A DNA stretch of 64,000 bases from Chitinophagales bacterium. Lineage in GTDB: Bacteria > Bacteroidota > Bacteroidia > Chitinophagales > Chitinophagaceae. Below the pieces are notes generated by a model. The model was not told the origin of the DNA. It searched no databases and saw only the letters and a list, made by a program, of their open reading frames with translations. The stretch is from positions 101,692-165,691 of the forward strand of contig JAJPKJ010000045.1 of assembly GCA_021323755.1 (NCBI GenBank). Reading direction: 5' to 3'. Of the stretch, positions 1 through 8,226 are shown one piece after another (position 1 is the first letter of the stretch; every line of letters starts with the position of its first letter). The translations under genes and the position numbers were made by a program.

Positions 1-1728
1 TGTTATATGGATCAAACCATCATCGGTTCCGGCCCAGATCGTATTGCTATCGAGAGGGGAAGGAGCAATAGTATAGATCACGCCGCGGCGTGGCATTTTC
101 TTTAAGTCTTCTGAGCTGTAGATACCGACACTCGCGGGGACATCCCAGCTCTCTCGCGTAAGATCAGGGCTAATGACCTGCCAACTCATTCCACCATTTC
201 TTGTTTTAAAAAGAACATTGCCTGCGAAGAATAAAGTTTTTGGATCAATTGGAGAAAATAATACGGGAGAGGTTCTGAGAAAACGATATTTACCCCCCCG
301 GGTTGCCTCCGGAGATATATCCTGCACCTGTCCGGTTCTTTTATCATATTTTGTAATTTTCCCGCCATAAATAATGTTTGGATCAAGTGGATCGGGCGCT
401 ACGTATCCATATTCTTCAACACCTACCGGATGCCATTCCCGAAAAGTAATTTGTCCATCGTTACCACGACTGGCAATACCCACTGACCCACTCTCCTGCT
501 GTCCGCCATAAACATTATACGGGAAAGCGTTATCTGCAATTACATGATAGAATTGTGCGGTTGGTTGATTATACCATGATGAAAAAGTTTGTCCCCCATT
601 AACAGTGATTATTGCACCCTGATCGCTTGCGATCAAAATGATATTGGGATCGATGGGGTTGATCCAGATGCGATGATAATCATCCCCACCCGGAGCGCCG
701 CGAAATGCACTCCAGGTTTTTCCGCCATCTTCCGATTTCCAGGTAACTACGTCCAAAGTATAAACAACATCTGCATTTTTTGGGTCAGCTTTTATTTCTG
801 CAAAATCATCTCCCCTGCCCCACAGTCTCGAATCCGTTTGAATTTTATTCCACGTTTCGCCTGCATCATCACTCCGGTAAATTCCACCAAGCGAATCCGA
901 GTTTACCGTCGCATACAATCGCTGTGTATTACTCTGTGCGATACAGAATCCAATCCTCCCAAGTCCCTGGCTGGTGGACGGGAGACCGTTGGTAAGTTGT
1001 TTCCACGTATTTCCGCCATCTGTTGATTTGAACAATCCGCTCCCTGGTCCATCCCAAGCGCCATTTTCCCATGGACCCTGTCTGGCGGACCACATATCTG
1101 CATAAATTATGTTTGGATCTTTCGGATCGATCGCCACTTGTATTGCGCCGGTGTTTTCATCTTTATACAGGACTTTCTCCCAAGTCTTGCCTCCATCGAC
1201 TGAGCGATATACTCCGCGTTCAGCATTTGGCCCATAAGGATGACCAAGAGCTGCAACAAATATTCTGTTCTCATTGGTCGGGTCAATGGCTAATCCGCCA
1301 ATCTGTTGAGCATCTTCTAATCCAATATGCATCCAGTTCTTACCAGCATCTGTAGACTTATAGATGCCATTGCCAACAGAAAGATCCGGACGTTGAATAC
1401 CTTCGCCGGTCCCAACATAAATTACATTTGGATTTGAAGGGGCGACCACGATATCTCCCACCGAACCGGTTTGCTGATCATCAAAAATCGGCACCCAGGT
1501 TCTTCCATAATCCGTCGTCTTCCATACGCCCCCATTATTTACACCAATATAAAATACATTGGGTTGTTGCGGAACGCCCACTGCACCAACAGTTCTCCCG
1601 CCGCGAAAAGGACCGATCATTCTCCATTGCATGCCATTAAAAAAAGAAGGATCATGAGTTTGAGAGAATGACAAAAAAGAAATGAAGAAGAAACCTAAAA
1701 TCATTAAGCGCTGAAGGATTTTTCTCAT
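1..1728 (-). CDS. Exported BNR/Asp-box beta-propeller protein (VPS10/sortilin-like), partial
   Basis: The frame is open from the ATG at 1728 down to base 1 (576 codons) with no stop, so the C-terminal part lies outside the window. It starts with a signal peptide (MRKILQRLMILGFFFISF, then LSFSQ). The mature part opens with IGPFRGGRTVGAVG, the usual opening of the Bacteroidota proteins often annotated as glycosyl hydrolase or sortilin-like. Asp-box repeats recur: STDAGKNW, SVDGGKTW, STDGGNTW, SDDAGETW, SEDGGKTW, TRNGGMSW. Such repeats build beta-propeller blades. The protein is probably periplasmic or outer-membrane associated. Enzymatic activity is not proven for this family and I see no catalytic motif in this part. 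Confidence 0.85.
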   Translation of the reverse strand, partial: MRKILQRLMILGFFFISFLSFSQTHDPSFFNGMQWRMIGPFRGGRTVGAVGVPQQPNVFYIGVNNGGVWKTTDYGRTWVPIFDDQQTGSVGDIVVAPSNPNVIYVGTGEGIQRPDLSVGNGIYKSTDAGKNWMHIGLEDAQQIGGLAIDPTNENRIFVAALGHPYGPNAERGVYRSVDGGKTWEKVLYKDENTGAIQVAIDPKDPNIIYADMWSARQGPWENGAWDGPGSGLFKSTDGGNTWKQLTNGLPSTSQGLGRIGFCIAQSNTQRLYATVNSDSLGGIYRSDDAGETWNKIQTDSRLWGRGDDFAEIKADPKNADVVYTLDVVTWKSEDGGKTWSAFRGAPGGDDYHRIWINPIDPNIILIASDQGAIITVNGGQTFSSWYNQPTAQFYHVIADNAFPYNVYGGQQESGSVGIASRGNDGQITFREWHPVGVEEYGYVAPDPLDPNIIYGGKITKYDKRTGQVQDISPEATRGGKYRFLRTSPVLFSPIDPKTLFFAGNVLFKTRNGGMSWQVISPDLTRESWDVPASVGIYSSEDLKKMPRRGVIYTIAPSPLDSNTIWAGTDDGLIHIT

Positions 1729-1936
1729 ATTGAAATTTTTTGGCGATAAAAATCGAAATTATGCAGAAAATCCATTTATTGATTCCGATATCCGGCAGAC
1801 GGAATTCTTTTAATCAATTATTGTTAATTTCGGAGTCAATAATTTTATCAGGGATTGATTGAATATTTCGGTTCTCAAATTCTCCGTATTGATGATGTGA
1901 GACGTTGGTGTTTCTCTTTAACTAAACAGTTTGAGC

Positions 1937-2707
1937 ATGAAAAAGCAATTTAAGCAATGGATATTTCGACTGATGGTTACAGGATTCTTCCTGTTTGGAC
2001 TTTTAGTGAGTTTTATGCTTAGTCCAATACTTCTTTATGGAAATAAAACAACCATTGGAAATTATTCAATATATCATAGTAAGCCATTAGACAATAATTT
2101 CCTGAAGCAACTCAAACAGTCCGGCATGCTCATAAAATCGAGTGAACTCTACGACCCAAGACTACAAATGGATGTATGCTTAAAAGACCGTTCAAATTAT
2201 CCAAAACTGATCAGGACTGTCATGGGAAAAGATTTCCTTTCCTCATTTTATAACAAAATTATTCTTACAGGCGACACGGTAAATTTTGATGATAATTACG
2301 TTCAACTTGATGGACACAAATGGAACCTGACCCAAATGCTCGCCCACGCCCAGGTTCATTGTTTGGAATTTAATCATTATGGCTTATGGCAATCAAATCC
2401 GATCGCAAAGCATCCCGTCTGGAAATGGGAAGGCTATCCGGAATACATAGCGAGAAAAAATTTTGACCAAACAGATCTACACAGCAACATCAAAAAACAT
2501 TTGGAAATGGAAACCACTAATAATAACGGGTGGATGAAATTTTCCGATAACACAGAAGACCTTATTGTTTTTGATGAGTATCGATTGCTTATTCAGTACT
2601 GCATAGAAATAAAAAAGATGACTTTTATAGAATTAATGAAGGATACAACAAAACAAGAGTTAGTGAGACAACAAATGATAAATTGGTATAACAAAAGACC
2701 AGGTTGA
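1937..2707 (+). CDS. Membrane-anchored protein, possible gluzincin-like peptidase lacking its catalytic Glu
   Basis: 256 residues from the ATG at 1937; an in-frame TTG six bases upstream is less likely. One hydrophobic segment (about residues 10-35) probably anchors it, with the rest outside the cytoplasm. The middle contains LAHAQVHC followed about 25 residues later by WKWEGYPEYIAR. This spacing resembles the HExxH ... EGxxEY arrangement of gluzincin metallopeptidases, but the catalytic Glu position is Ala (HAQVH). The fold assignment is therefore a guess and the protein may be non-catalytic. It is transcribed divergently from the propeller gene and followed by an unrelated membrane protein gene. 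Confidence 0.7.
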   Translation: MKKQFKQWIFRLMVTGFFLFGLLVSFMLSPILLYGNKTTIGNYSIYHSKPLDNNFLKQLKQSGMLIKSSELYDPRLQMDVCLKDRSNYPKLIRTVMGKDFLSSFYNKIILTGDTVNFDDNYVQLDGHKWNLTQMLAHAQVHCLEFNHYGLWQSNPIAKHPVWKWEGYPEYIARKNFDQTDLHSNIKKHLEMETTNNNGWMKFSDNTEDLIVFDEYRLLIQYCIEIKKMTFIELMKDTTKQELVRQQMINWYNKRPG

Positions 2708-2832
2708 GACGAAAGAAAAGCGAACGCACAAGATCATGATTCGTAAAAAAATACTCCAATATTGTAAATCAGGAGATCCCGCAGTCTGATGATTTGGCCA
2801 ACTACAAATTATCCTAAATCAATAAACTGAAT

Positions 2833-3579
2833 ATGGAAGTACAAAAACATTCGCAAAATGAAGTACATAAAAAGAGATGGAAAGAATATTTGTTTGAATT
2901 CTTCATGTTATTTCTTGCAGTATTTCTGGGCTCATTGGCAGAAAACATACGAGAACATAATGTTGAAAATGAAAAAGAGAAAGTGTATATGCAAAATGTG
3001 CTGGATGATCTGAAGACTGATACGGCAATCTATAATAATTATGCAAAGAACAATAAGTCCTTATTTCAATCAATCGATACGCTAATACAACTTATCAAAA
3101 GCCCAAGCAGAAAAGAGCACGTAGGCAAACTTGCCTACGCCGCACGTATGATATTACCAAAATACAAGGCACTCTACATAACAGACCGCACTTATGAACA
3201 AATGAAAAGTTCCGGAGATCTTCGGCTTATAAGAGACAAACAGGTGGCAAACGATATTTCTTACTATTATTACTCTGTCATTGATCTAAAAAAATACAAT
3301 GATGCTGCTTTTGCATGGGGTTCCGATTATGGAAAAGAAATGGGAAAAATTTTCGATGCAGAATTATTGCTTAAAATAGTGAAAGAACAAAAAGAGCAAC
3401 CAGCAACTCCAAACGATCTGCTTACGGATGACAGGGCTACCTTAAACGAATTAATTACAAGCGCACAATATTTATACGGTGCATTTACCCTTGGCGAAAA
3501 AATCGGCGACGAAAGAAATATTGCGGCAAAGAATCTTATTGAATTAATAAAAAAGGAATATCATTTTGAAAATGAATGA
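2833..3579 (+). CDS. Conserved Bacteroidota membrane protein, paralogue of the gene at 7350
   Basis: 248 residues. A basic, amphipathic N-terminus (KKRWKEYLFEFF) leads into one membrane segment (about residues 22-42), followed by a Glu/Lys-rich, probably helical domain starting EKEKVYMQNVLDDLKTDTA. The gene at 7350 has the same plan (KPWKEYLLEGLMIFIAV, then a charged helix and LKTDTA), so the two are paralogues. Their layout resembles DUF6090-type proteins, but I cannot assign a Pfam family with certainty. The function is unknown. The ATG at 2833 follows a 125-base gap with no recognisable ribosome binding site, which is normal in this phylum. Confidence 0.8.
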   Translation: MEVQKHSQNEVHKKRWKEYLFEFFMLFLAVFLGSLAENIREHNVENEKEKVYMQNVLDDLKTDTAIYNNYAKNNKSLFQSIDTLIQLIKSPSRKEHVGKLAYAARMILPKYKALYITDRTYEQMKSSGDLRLIRDKQVANDISYYYYSVIDLKKYNDAAFAWGSDYGKEMGKIFDAELLLKIVKEQKEQPATPNDLLTDDRATLNELITSAQYLYGAFTLGEKIGDERNIAAKNLIELIKKEYHFENE

Positions 3580-3772
3580 AAAAATGACCTTTTTCATAAT
3601 CATTATTTTTCAAACACGCATTTGCTTTAGAAATTTCCCCGTCCCAGCTGCGTTATTTTCTGCTAACAAAAAATCAATCCCCTGATCTTTACCCGAATGA
3701 TGTGTGGGATTCATAATTATATTTTTCGATATTTATATGTAATAGACATATTTTCCCCTCAATACCGCTGAC

Positions 3773-4273
3773 ATGACAGAAACTAAAAATCGTAAAAATC
3801 ATTCCGACACCAACAAACAATATATCATCGTTGTTTCGATCTTGACATTTGTTTTGCCGGCAATTGCCTGTATTGCTGAACACCTGATCTATAATACAGC
3901 ACTGACATTTACATTATTCGGCAAATGGTTTGTTTTTTCTGCGGTTGGCCTTCGCTTATTTTTAGCTGGGATCAGGCAGACTACAAAACCCTCTTTCACA
4001 GCCAAAGAAATTTTCCATATCGAGGATCCCGATAGTTACCCCATTGTTGTTGAGCTAGGTTTTGCAAACCTCTGTTTTGGGCTAGTTGGCATTGTTTCCT
4101 TATTTAAGCCCGAATGGAGAGTGGTAAGTGCTTTCGCAAGCGGCCTATATTATGCTTTTGCGGGGCTTATGCATTGGACAAAAAAACCAGCAGGAACAAA
4201 TGAAAAATTTGCCTTGTGGACAGACCTGATCATATTTGCATTCCTTTGTTTTTATTTCATCATAACGGTATGA
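3773..4273 (+). CDS. Small integral membrane protein, DUF6790-like
   Basis: 166 residues with a short charged N-terminus (TETKNRKNHSDTNKQ) and about four hydrophobic segments. The central sequence FHIEDPDSYPIVVELGFANL and the later FAGLMHW resemble DUF6790 proteins, an uncharacterised integral membrane family; this match is from memory and moderate. The gene stands alone, 193 bases after its upstream neighbour and just before the SRPBCC/ArsR operon. No catalytic motif is visible. Confidence 0.7.
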   Translation: MTETKNRKNHSDTNKQYIIVVSILTFVLPAIACIAEHLIYNTALTFTLFGKWFVFSAVGLRLFLAGIRQTTKPSFTAKEIFHIEDPDSYPIVVELGFANLCFGLVGIVSLFKPEWRVVSAFASGLYYAFAGLMHWTKKPAGTNEKFALWTDLIIFAFLCFYFIITV

Positions 4274-4349
4274 CCGAAATGGTTCACAGCCACCATTCAT
4301 ATAATTGACCTCTCAAATTTCTCAATTCCTAAAAATTTTTTCCAAAAAA

Positions 4350-4381
4350 TTTGCGTAACTCAAAAGTTACCTATACATTTG
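4350..4381 (+). promoter_or_regulatory. Bacteroidota-type promoter of the SRPBCC/ArsR operon
   Basis: A TTTG -33 element (4350-4353) is followed after 20 bases by TACATTTG (4374-4381), matching the TAnnTTTG -7 consensus of Bacteroidota sigma factor. The start codon of the first gene is 22 bases downstream. One operator palindrome lies between the two elements and another directly after the -7 element. Confidence 0.7.
4355..4370. promoter_or_regulatory. ArsR operator, copy 1 (between promoter elements)
   Basis: Perfect inverted repeat GTAACT-N4-AGTTAC. It fills the spacer between the -33 and -7 elements, so a bound repressor would block RNA polymerase. The identical arms recur 28 bases downstream. 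ArsR-family dimers typically bind such short palindromes, and the operon encodes an ArsR protein, so autoregulation is the simplest reading. Confidence 0.7.
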
Positions 4382-4382
4382 T

Positions 4383-4398
4383 GTAACTTTTAAGTTAC
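4383..4398. promoter_or_regulatory. ArsR operator, copy 2 (over the transcription start)
   Basis: Second perfect inverted repeat with the same arms and spacer length, GTAACT-N4-AGTTAC, centred 28 bases after copy 1. It covers the expected transcription start and ends five bases before the first ATG. Only the four spacer bases differ between the two copies. Confidence 0.7.
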
Positions 4399-4403
4399 TC
4401 AAT

Positions 4404-4832
4404 ATGCAAAAAGAAATAAAACAAAGCTGGCATTTTGATCAGTCGCCGGAAGAAGTTTGGGAATATCTTACCAAGCCTGAACTGATTGAACTATGGCTGA
4501 TGAAAACGGATTTTCAGCCAATATCAGGACATAGATTCCTCTTCACTTTCACGCCAAAAGCGGAAAGCAAATATGACGGTCTGGTTCAATGCGAAGTATT
4601 GGAGGTGAAACCCTTTTCAAAACTATCGTATTCGTGGAACGGCAGTTCAGGTAGCGGAAACAGTACTTTCAATTCAAAAGTTGTCTGGATACTTGTTCCC
4701 AAAGAGCAGGGAACTGAACTCCGGCTTCAGCACGATGGTTTTACATTGCTGGAAGATGTAATCAACCACGCCAATGGTTGGAATAATTGCTTAAAACGAT
4801 TTGAAGAAATAATAAACACAGCCAAAAAATGA
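4404..4832 (+). CDS. SRPBCC (AHSA1-like) domain protein
   Basis: 142 residues forming a single START/SRPBCC ligand-binding domain. Family features are the N-terminal strand IKQSWHFDQSPEEVWEYLT, the EVKPFSKLSYSW strand in the middle, and a C-terminal helix starting HANGWNNCLKRFEEI. Proteins of this family bind hydrophobic ligands in a helix-grip cavity; ligand and reaction are unknown here. It is the first gene of an operon: its stop overlaps the start of the ArsR gene (ATGA), and it sits directly behind a promoter with two operator palindromes. ArsR-SRPBCC pairs are common in Bacteroidota. Confidence 0.88.
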   Translation: MQKEIKQSWHFDQSPEEVWEYLTKPELIELWLMKTDFQPISGHRFLFTFTPKAESKYDGLVQCEVLEVKPFSKLSYSWNGSSGSGNSTFNSKVVWILVPKEQGTELRLQHDGFTLLEDVINHANGWNNCLKRFEEIINTAKK

Positions 4833-5155
4833 ATACACAAACTTTAGACGCATTCCAGGTAATTGCTGACCCTAGCCGCAGACAAATGCTCCAACTGCTT
4901 TCAAAAAACAATATGACGATAAACGCTTTGGCAGAAAACTTTGATATGAGCCGTCCCGCAGTTTCCAAACATATAAAAATCATGTACCACGCAGGCTTTA
5001 TTTCTATTACCGACATTGGCAGGGAACGCTATTGCACTTTGAAACAGGACGGCTTTAACGAGTTGCAAAATTTCATCAACTACTTTGATAAATTCTGGAA
5101 TAATAAACTGAAGAAATTGGAGGCACTATTGAATAACAAAATAAAAGATAACTAA
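4829..5155 (+). CDS. ArsR-family winged-helix transcriptional repressor
   Basis: 108 residues. The N-terminal half is a typical ArsR winged helix: TLDAFQVIADPSRRQMLQLL, then the recognition helix in MSRPAVSKHIKIM and the wing DIGRERYCTL. The C-terminal part is a helix probably used for dimerization. No metal-binding CxC pair is seen in the usual helix, so it is more likely ligand- or partner-responsive than metal-sensing. It overlaps the upstream SRPBCC gene by four bases. The two GTAACT-N4-AGTTAC repeats in front of the operon are its likely binding sites. Confidence 0.9.
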   Translation: MNTQTLDAFQVIADPSRRQMLQLLSKNNMTINALAENFDMSRPAVSKHIKIMYHAGFISITDIGRERYCTLKQDGFNELQNFINYFDKFWNNKLKKLEALLNNKIKDN

Positions 5156-5157
5156 GT

Positions 5158-5667
5158 ATGAATAAGAAGAGTTTCACAATAGCGATAATAGTGGCAAAAT
5201 CCGCAAAAGAAGTTCTCCATGCAATCAAAGAAGTGCCCAAATGGTGGAACAGCGAGGATTTTGAGGGCGACAGCTCAACACTTAACGATGAATTTATTAT
5301 TTATCACCCAAATCAACATTATTCAAAATAAAGATTGATCGAAGTTATTCCTGACAAAAAAATCGTGTGGCTTGTCACTGAAAACAAACTGTCTTGGTTG
5401 AATAAGGATAAGGAAGAATGGACAAATACAAAAATGATTTTTGAAATAAGCACACAAGACGAAAAAACCATTCTTCACTTCACACACGAAGGACTTGTTC
5501 CAGAAAAGGAATGTTTCGCAATGTGCGAAAAAGGTTGGACAATGATTGTAAAAGATTGGTTGTTTCACTTCATTGGTTTTGGCACAGCTTCGGGGGAAAT
5601 GTCTAAAGCGGCAGAAATAAGAAACCGGCTTTTGGAAGACCGGATCTTAGAGGGGAAACATCAATAA
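5158..5667 (+). pseudogene. Second SRPBCC (AHSA1-like) gene, interrupted by one in-frame TAA
   Basis: From the ATG at 5158, two bases after the ArsR stop, the frame reads an SRPBCC N-terminus (KSFTIAIIVAKSAKEVLHAI, then KWWNSEDFEGDSS). It reaches TAA at 5329-5331 (codon 58) and continues in the same frame without another stop to 5667: LIEVIPDKKIVWLV, EWTNTKMIFEIS and LHFTHEGLVPEKEC, all typical of the family. A single C-to-T change in a CAA codon or A-to-T in AAA would explain it. Alternatives are a sequencing error or read-through. The downstream part could be restarted at TTG 5335 but would lack the first strands of the domain. Confidence 0.8.
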
Positions 5668-5760
5668 AAGTAAATGCATTACGCTAACCTGGATTTCTCG
5701 ACGAGTAAACAAAAATTCATTTCATTGGTCAAAATGCGAAATCTCCTGCTCTTTTTTTAG

Positions 5761-6960
5761 TTATTGGTTACCATTATACTGGAACAGATCTTTTTTTGGC
5801 CAACGGATAGCCGAATCGCCGATGATTTCCCAGATCATCCTGTCCAGATCGTCGTCGGAACCACCATGCTGGGGTGTTTTATTCGTCAACATCACCCAGC
5901 AATAACCATTGTCTGCTCTTGCCATCTCCGATACGGTTCCGGACCCCCAAAAAGAGCTTACCGCAAACCAGTTATTGAATTTATTATTGGACCACCATCC
6001 CCCGGAAAAATGGGAATTGGAATCATAGGGAGAAAGCAAAACGTTCATCATAGAATCATTAAAAATATCCGGTTTATTGCGGAATTTATCTACCCTGACC
6101 ATCAGTCTGATCAAATCCTCAGCCGATCCCATCCAGCCGCAGGCAGCCTGCATTTCCGAAATATTCTGTGAATAAGGTTCCCCTTGGTAGTTATGATTAA
6201 GGAAGGTCCACACATAATGCGTGACCTCATTTTTTTGGCGATCCTCGATCCTGTTTCCACTTATTTTCATATCTGCATCTCCAACAGGATCCAGAATTTC
6301 TTTATGGACATATTCGGCATAAGGCCTGCCGCTAACCTTCTCAATTATTTTTCCGAGAACAATATATCCCAAAAAAGAGAAATTAAAATTCCTGCCGGGC
6401 GCCGATTGTAATGGCACCGAATCCAATACCAGGCTCAGCAATTGCGAATCACTGAACGAGGTGTTGACAAAGGTGGTATTGTTGTCGTTTTCCCAACCTG
6501 CATAATGATCGAGCAACTCTTTTATGGTGATTTGGTTGACTCTTGCATCATAGGGCTTATTCCCATATTCATTGCCAAGTATGCCTTCCTTGCCAAATAC
6601 TTTTTCATCGAGGGATATTTTACCCAGCTCCGCCATTTTTAGGATAGCCATTGCCGTTATAGGCTGCGACAGACAACCGATCCGAAAAAGACTTGAATCC
6701 GTGACTTCCGCCTGAGCAGAAATATCTGCGTATCCATATCCCTTTACATAGAGCAGCGAGTCGTTTCTGGCAATGGCAAGTGAGAGACCGGGCATGTCAT
6801 ATTTTTCCATGAACTTTTCTACGATGCTGTCTATTTCAGGGATAGAACCAGGCTCGAGTTTTTGTTTAGCCATAACATCAGACCAACCGGACCCGCAGCC
6901 TGAACAAATTGCCAGCGAAATAACAATATATAAAAGAGGATGGGGAAAGCGACTACACAT
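5761..6960 (-). CDS. Class C beta-lactamase-fold protein with degenerate catalytic motifs
   Basis: 399 residues of the beta-lactamase/DD-peptidase (AmpC-like serine hydrolase) fold: MPGLSLAIARNDSLLYVKGY at the start of the domain, LFRIG before the motif, FLGYIVLGKIIEKVSG and WVMLTNK later. The active-site motifs are changed. The SxxK position reads CLSQ (residues 96-99), the YxN position reads FSF (194-196), and the usual HGG position reads WGSGT (338-342). It is therefore probably a pseudoenzyme, or acts with a different chemistry. The N-terminus is a signal sequence with cysteines at 19 and 22 but only a weak lipobox. It is transcribed toward the operon on its left. Confidence 0.85.
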   Translation of the reverse strand: MCSRFPHPLLYIVISLAICSGCGSGWSDVMAKQKLEPGSIPEIDSIVEKFMEKYDMPGLSLAIARNDSLLYVKGYGYADISAQAEVTDSSLFRIGCLSQPITAMAILKMAELGKISLDEKVFGKEGILGNEYGNKPYDARVNQITIKELLDHYAGWENDNNTTFVNTSFSDSQLLSLVLDSVPLQSAPGRNFNFSFLGYIVLGKIIEKVSGRPYAEYVHKEILDPVGDADMKISGNRIEDRQKNEVTHYVWTFLNHNYQGEPYSQNISEMQAACGWMGSAEDLIRLMVRVDKFRNKPDIFNDSMMNVLLSPYDSNSHFSGGWWSNNKFNNWFAVSSFWGSGTVSEMARADNGYCWVMLTNKTPQHGGSDDDLDRMIWEIIGDSAIRWPKKDLFQYNGNQ

Positions 6961-7349
6961 AAAGTTTAACTATAAAATTGATGCCATTTTTTTAAACTAT
7001 TAATCTAAAATGATTTAAGAAAATAAAGCTTCTTAAGATGTTCATTTTCGAACAATATCAAAATAGAACTGTATCGATTTCGCTTAGCAGGACATGATAC
7101 GATGTTCGCTTTCGAAAAACAATAATGTTATTTTCAAAATGGATCATTCACAGCCAACAAAAGGTTTACCGCAATGCTGTCAAACATAAAGAACTTCGGC
7201 GGTAAAACATCATTCGGCATTGGTTCCCGCCAACATCATTCTATTCTGCGATTGTTGTAACTTCAATTAGGCAAGCCGGAAATTCTTCTGATTAAAATGC
7301 TGATGTTCAAATCACGAAGACCATTACTCAAAATCAAGAAAATGAAAAT
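6961..7349. other. Divergent intergenic region with a repeated TGTTC...GAA element
   Basis: 389 bases without a gene, between the beta-lactamase-like gene (leftward) and the membrane protein gene (rightward). It contains two related elements on the same strand, GATGTTCATTTTCGAACAAT (7037-7056) and GATGTTCGCTTTCGAAAAAC (7101-7120), 64 bases apart. The first has dyad symmetry (TGTTC-N6-GAACA). They may be regulatory sites for one or both flanking genes. Nothing else is recognisable. Confidence 0.4.
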
Positions 7350-8123
7350 ATGGAAGTGCATCATCATCCTCAACTGCATCACCAACCAAAACCCTGGAAA
7401 GAATATTTGCTGGAAGGTCTAATGATATTTATTGCCGTAACCATGGGATTTTTTGCAGAAAGTTTAAGAGAATATTTTAGCGACAGGGAGAAAGAAAAAC
7501 AGAGTATAGAAAGCGTGTTACGCTGCTTAAAAACTGATACAGCAAAATTGAATAGTATTATAGCCGGCAATATACTGCAGGTGAAATTTATTGACAGTTT
7601 GTTGGCTTTGAAGGGCAAAAATCTACATGACTCCTTAACCAACCATCAATTTTACTTCTATGCTACTAACGGCTTATTTGTAGATGTTTATTTTAAGTCG
7701 AATGATGCGGCTATGCAACAACTGAAATCTTCTGGCATGTTGAGATTGATCCGTAAACAAAAAATAATCGACCAACTCCTGCAGTATGAAATTGATAGCA
7801 GGGATTTGAAATCACAACAGGATGATCATTATCTGTATGCTCAAAAATCATGGTCAGCTTTGGACCAGGTTATTGACGAATCCAGCTTTATGGATTCGTC
7901 GAAATTCAATTTAAGTGAATATAATTACGATAATCAGACATTTCGCTATTCTGATCCTGAAACATCTTATATTACGGATGATCCAAAATTAATCAGGCTA
8001 TTGTTTAGTAACGCTGCAACACTGGGAGTAATTACAAAACTTTATATTTCACTATTAAAAGGCCAGCAGGAAGAAGCAAAGTCCATCATTTCATCGCTTA
8101 ACGCAGAATATCATTATGAATAA
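7350..8123 (+). CDS. Conserved Bacteroidota membrane protein, paralogue of the gene at 2833
   Basis: 257 residues. A His-rich start (MEVHHHPQLHHQPKPWKEYL) precedes one membrane segment (about residues 24-42, LMIFIAVTMGFFAESL) and a charged helical domain beginning EKEKQSIESVLRCLKTDTAK. The overall plan and several motifs (WKEYL, the AES/AEN boundary, LKTDTA, MKSSGDLRLI versus LKSSGMLRLI) match the protein at 2833. The function is unknown; a single-pass inner-membrane protein with a cytoplasmic or periplasmic coiled domain is most likely. It lies 100 bases upstream of an O-methyltransferase gene. Confidence 0.8.
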   Translation: MEVHHHPQLHHQPKPWKEYLLEGLMIFIAVTMGFFAESLREYFSDREKEKQSIESVLRCLKTDTAKLNSIIAGNILQVKFIDSLLALKGKNLHDSLTNHQFYFYATNGLFVDVYFKSNDAAMQQLKSSGMLRLIRKQKIIDQLLQYEIDSRDLKSQQDDHYLYAQKSWSALDQVIDESSFMDSSKFNLSEYNYDNQTFRYSDPETSYITDDPKLIRLLFSNAATLGVITKLYISLLKGQQEEAKSIISSLNAEYHYE

Positions 8124-8226
8124 GGGGATAATGGCATGAACGCAGGACAACCAAATTTGATTTTAAAAAACAACAGGTAAACCGAAACTGGAAAGTGCAG
8201 ATAATCACCAAAAAAATAAAAACAAG

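Noticed and set aside
589..1640. Several plus-strand frames under the propeller gene
   Set aside because: All are out-of-frame shadows; the minus strand is continuously open with Asp-box repeats.
4829..5155. ArsR protein as a classical metal sensor
   Set aside because: No CxC or other Cys/His cluster in the recognition helix or the C-terminal helix.
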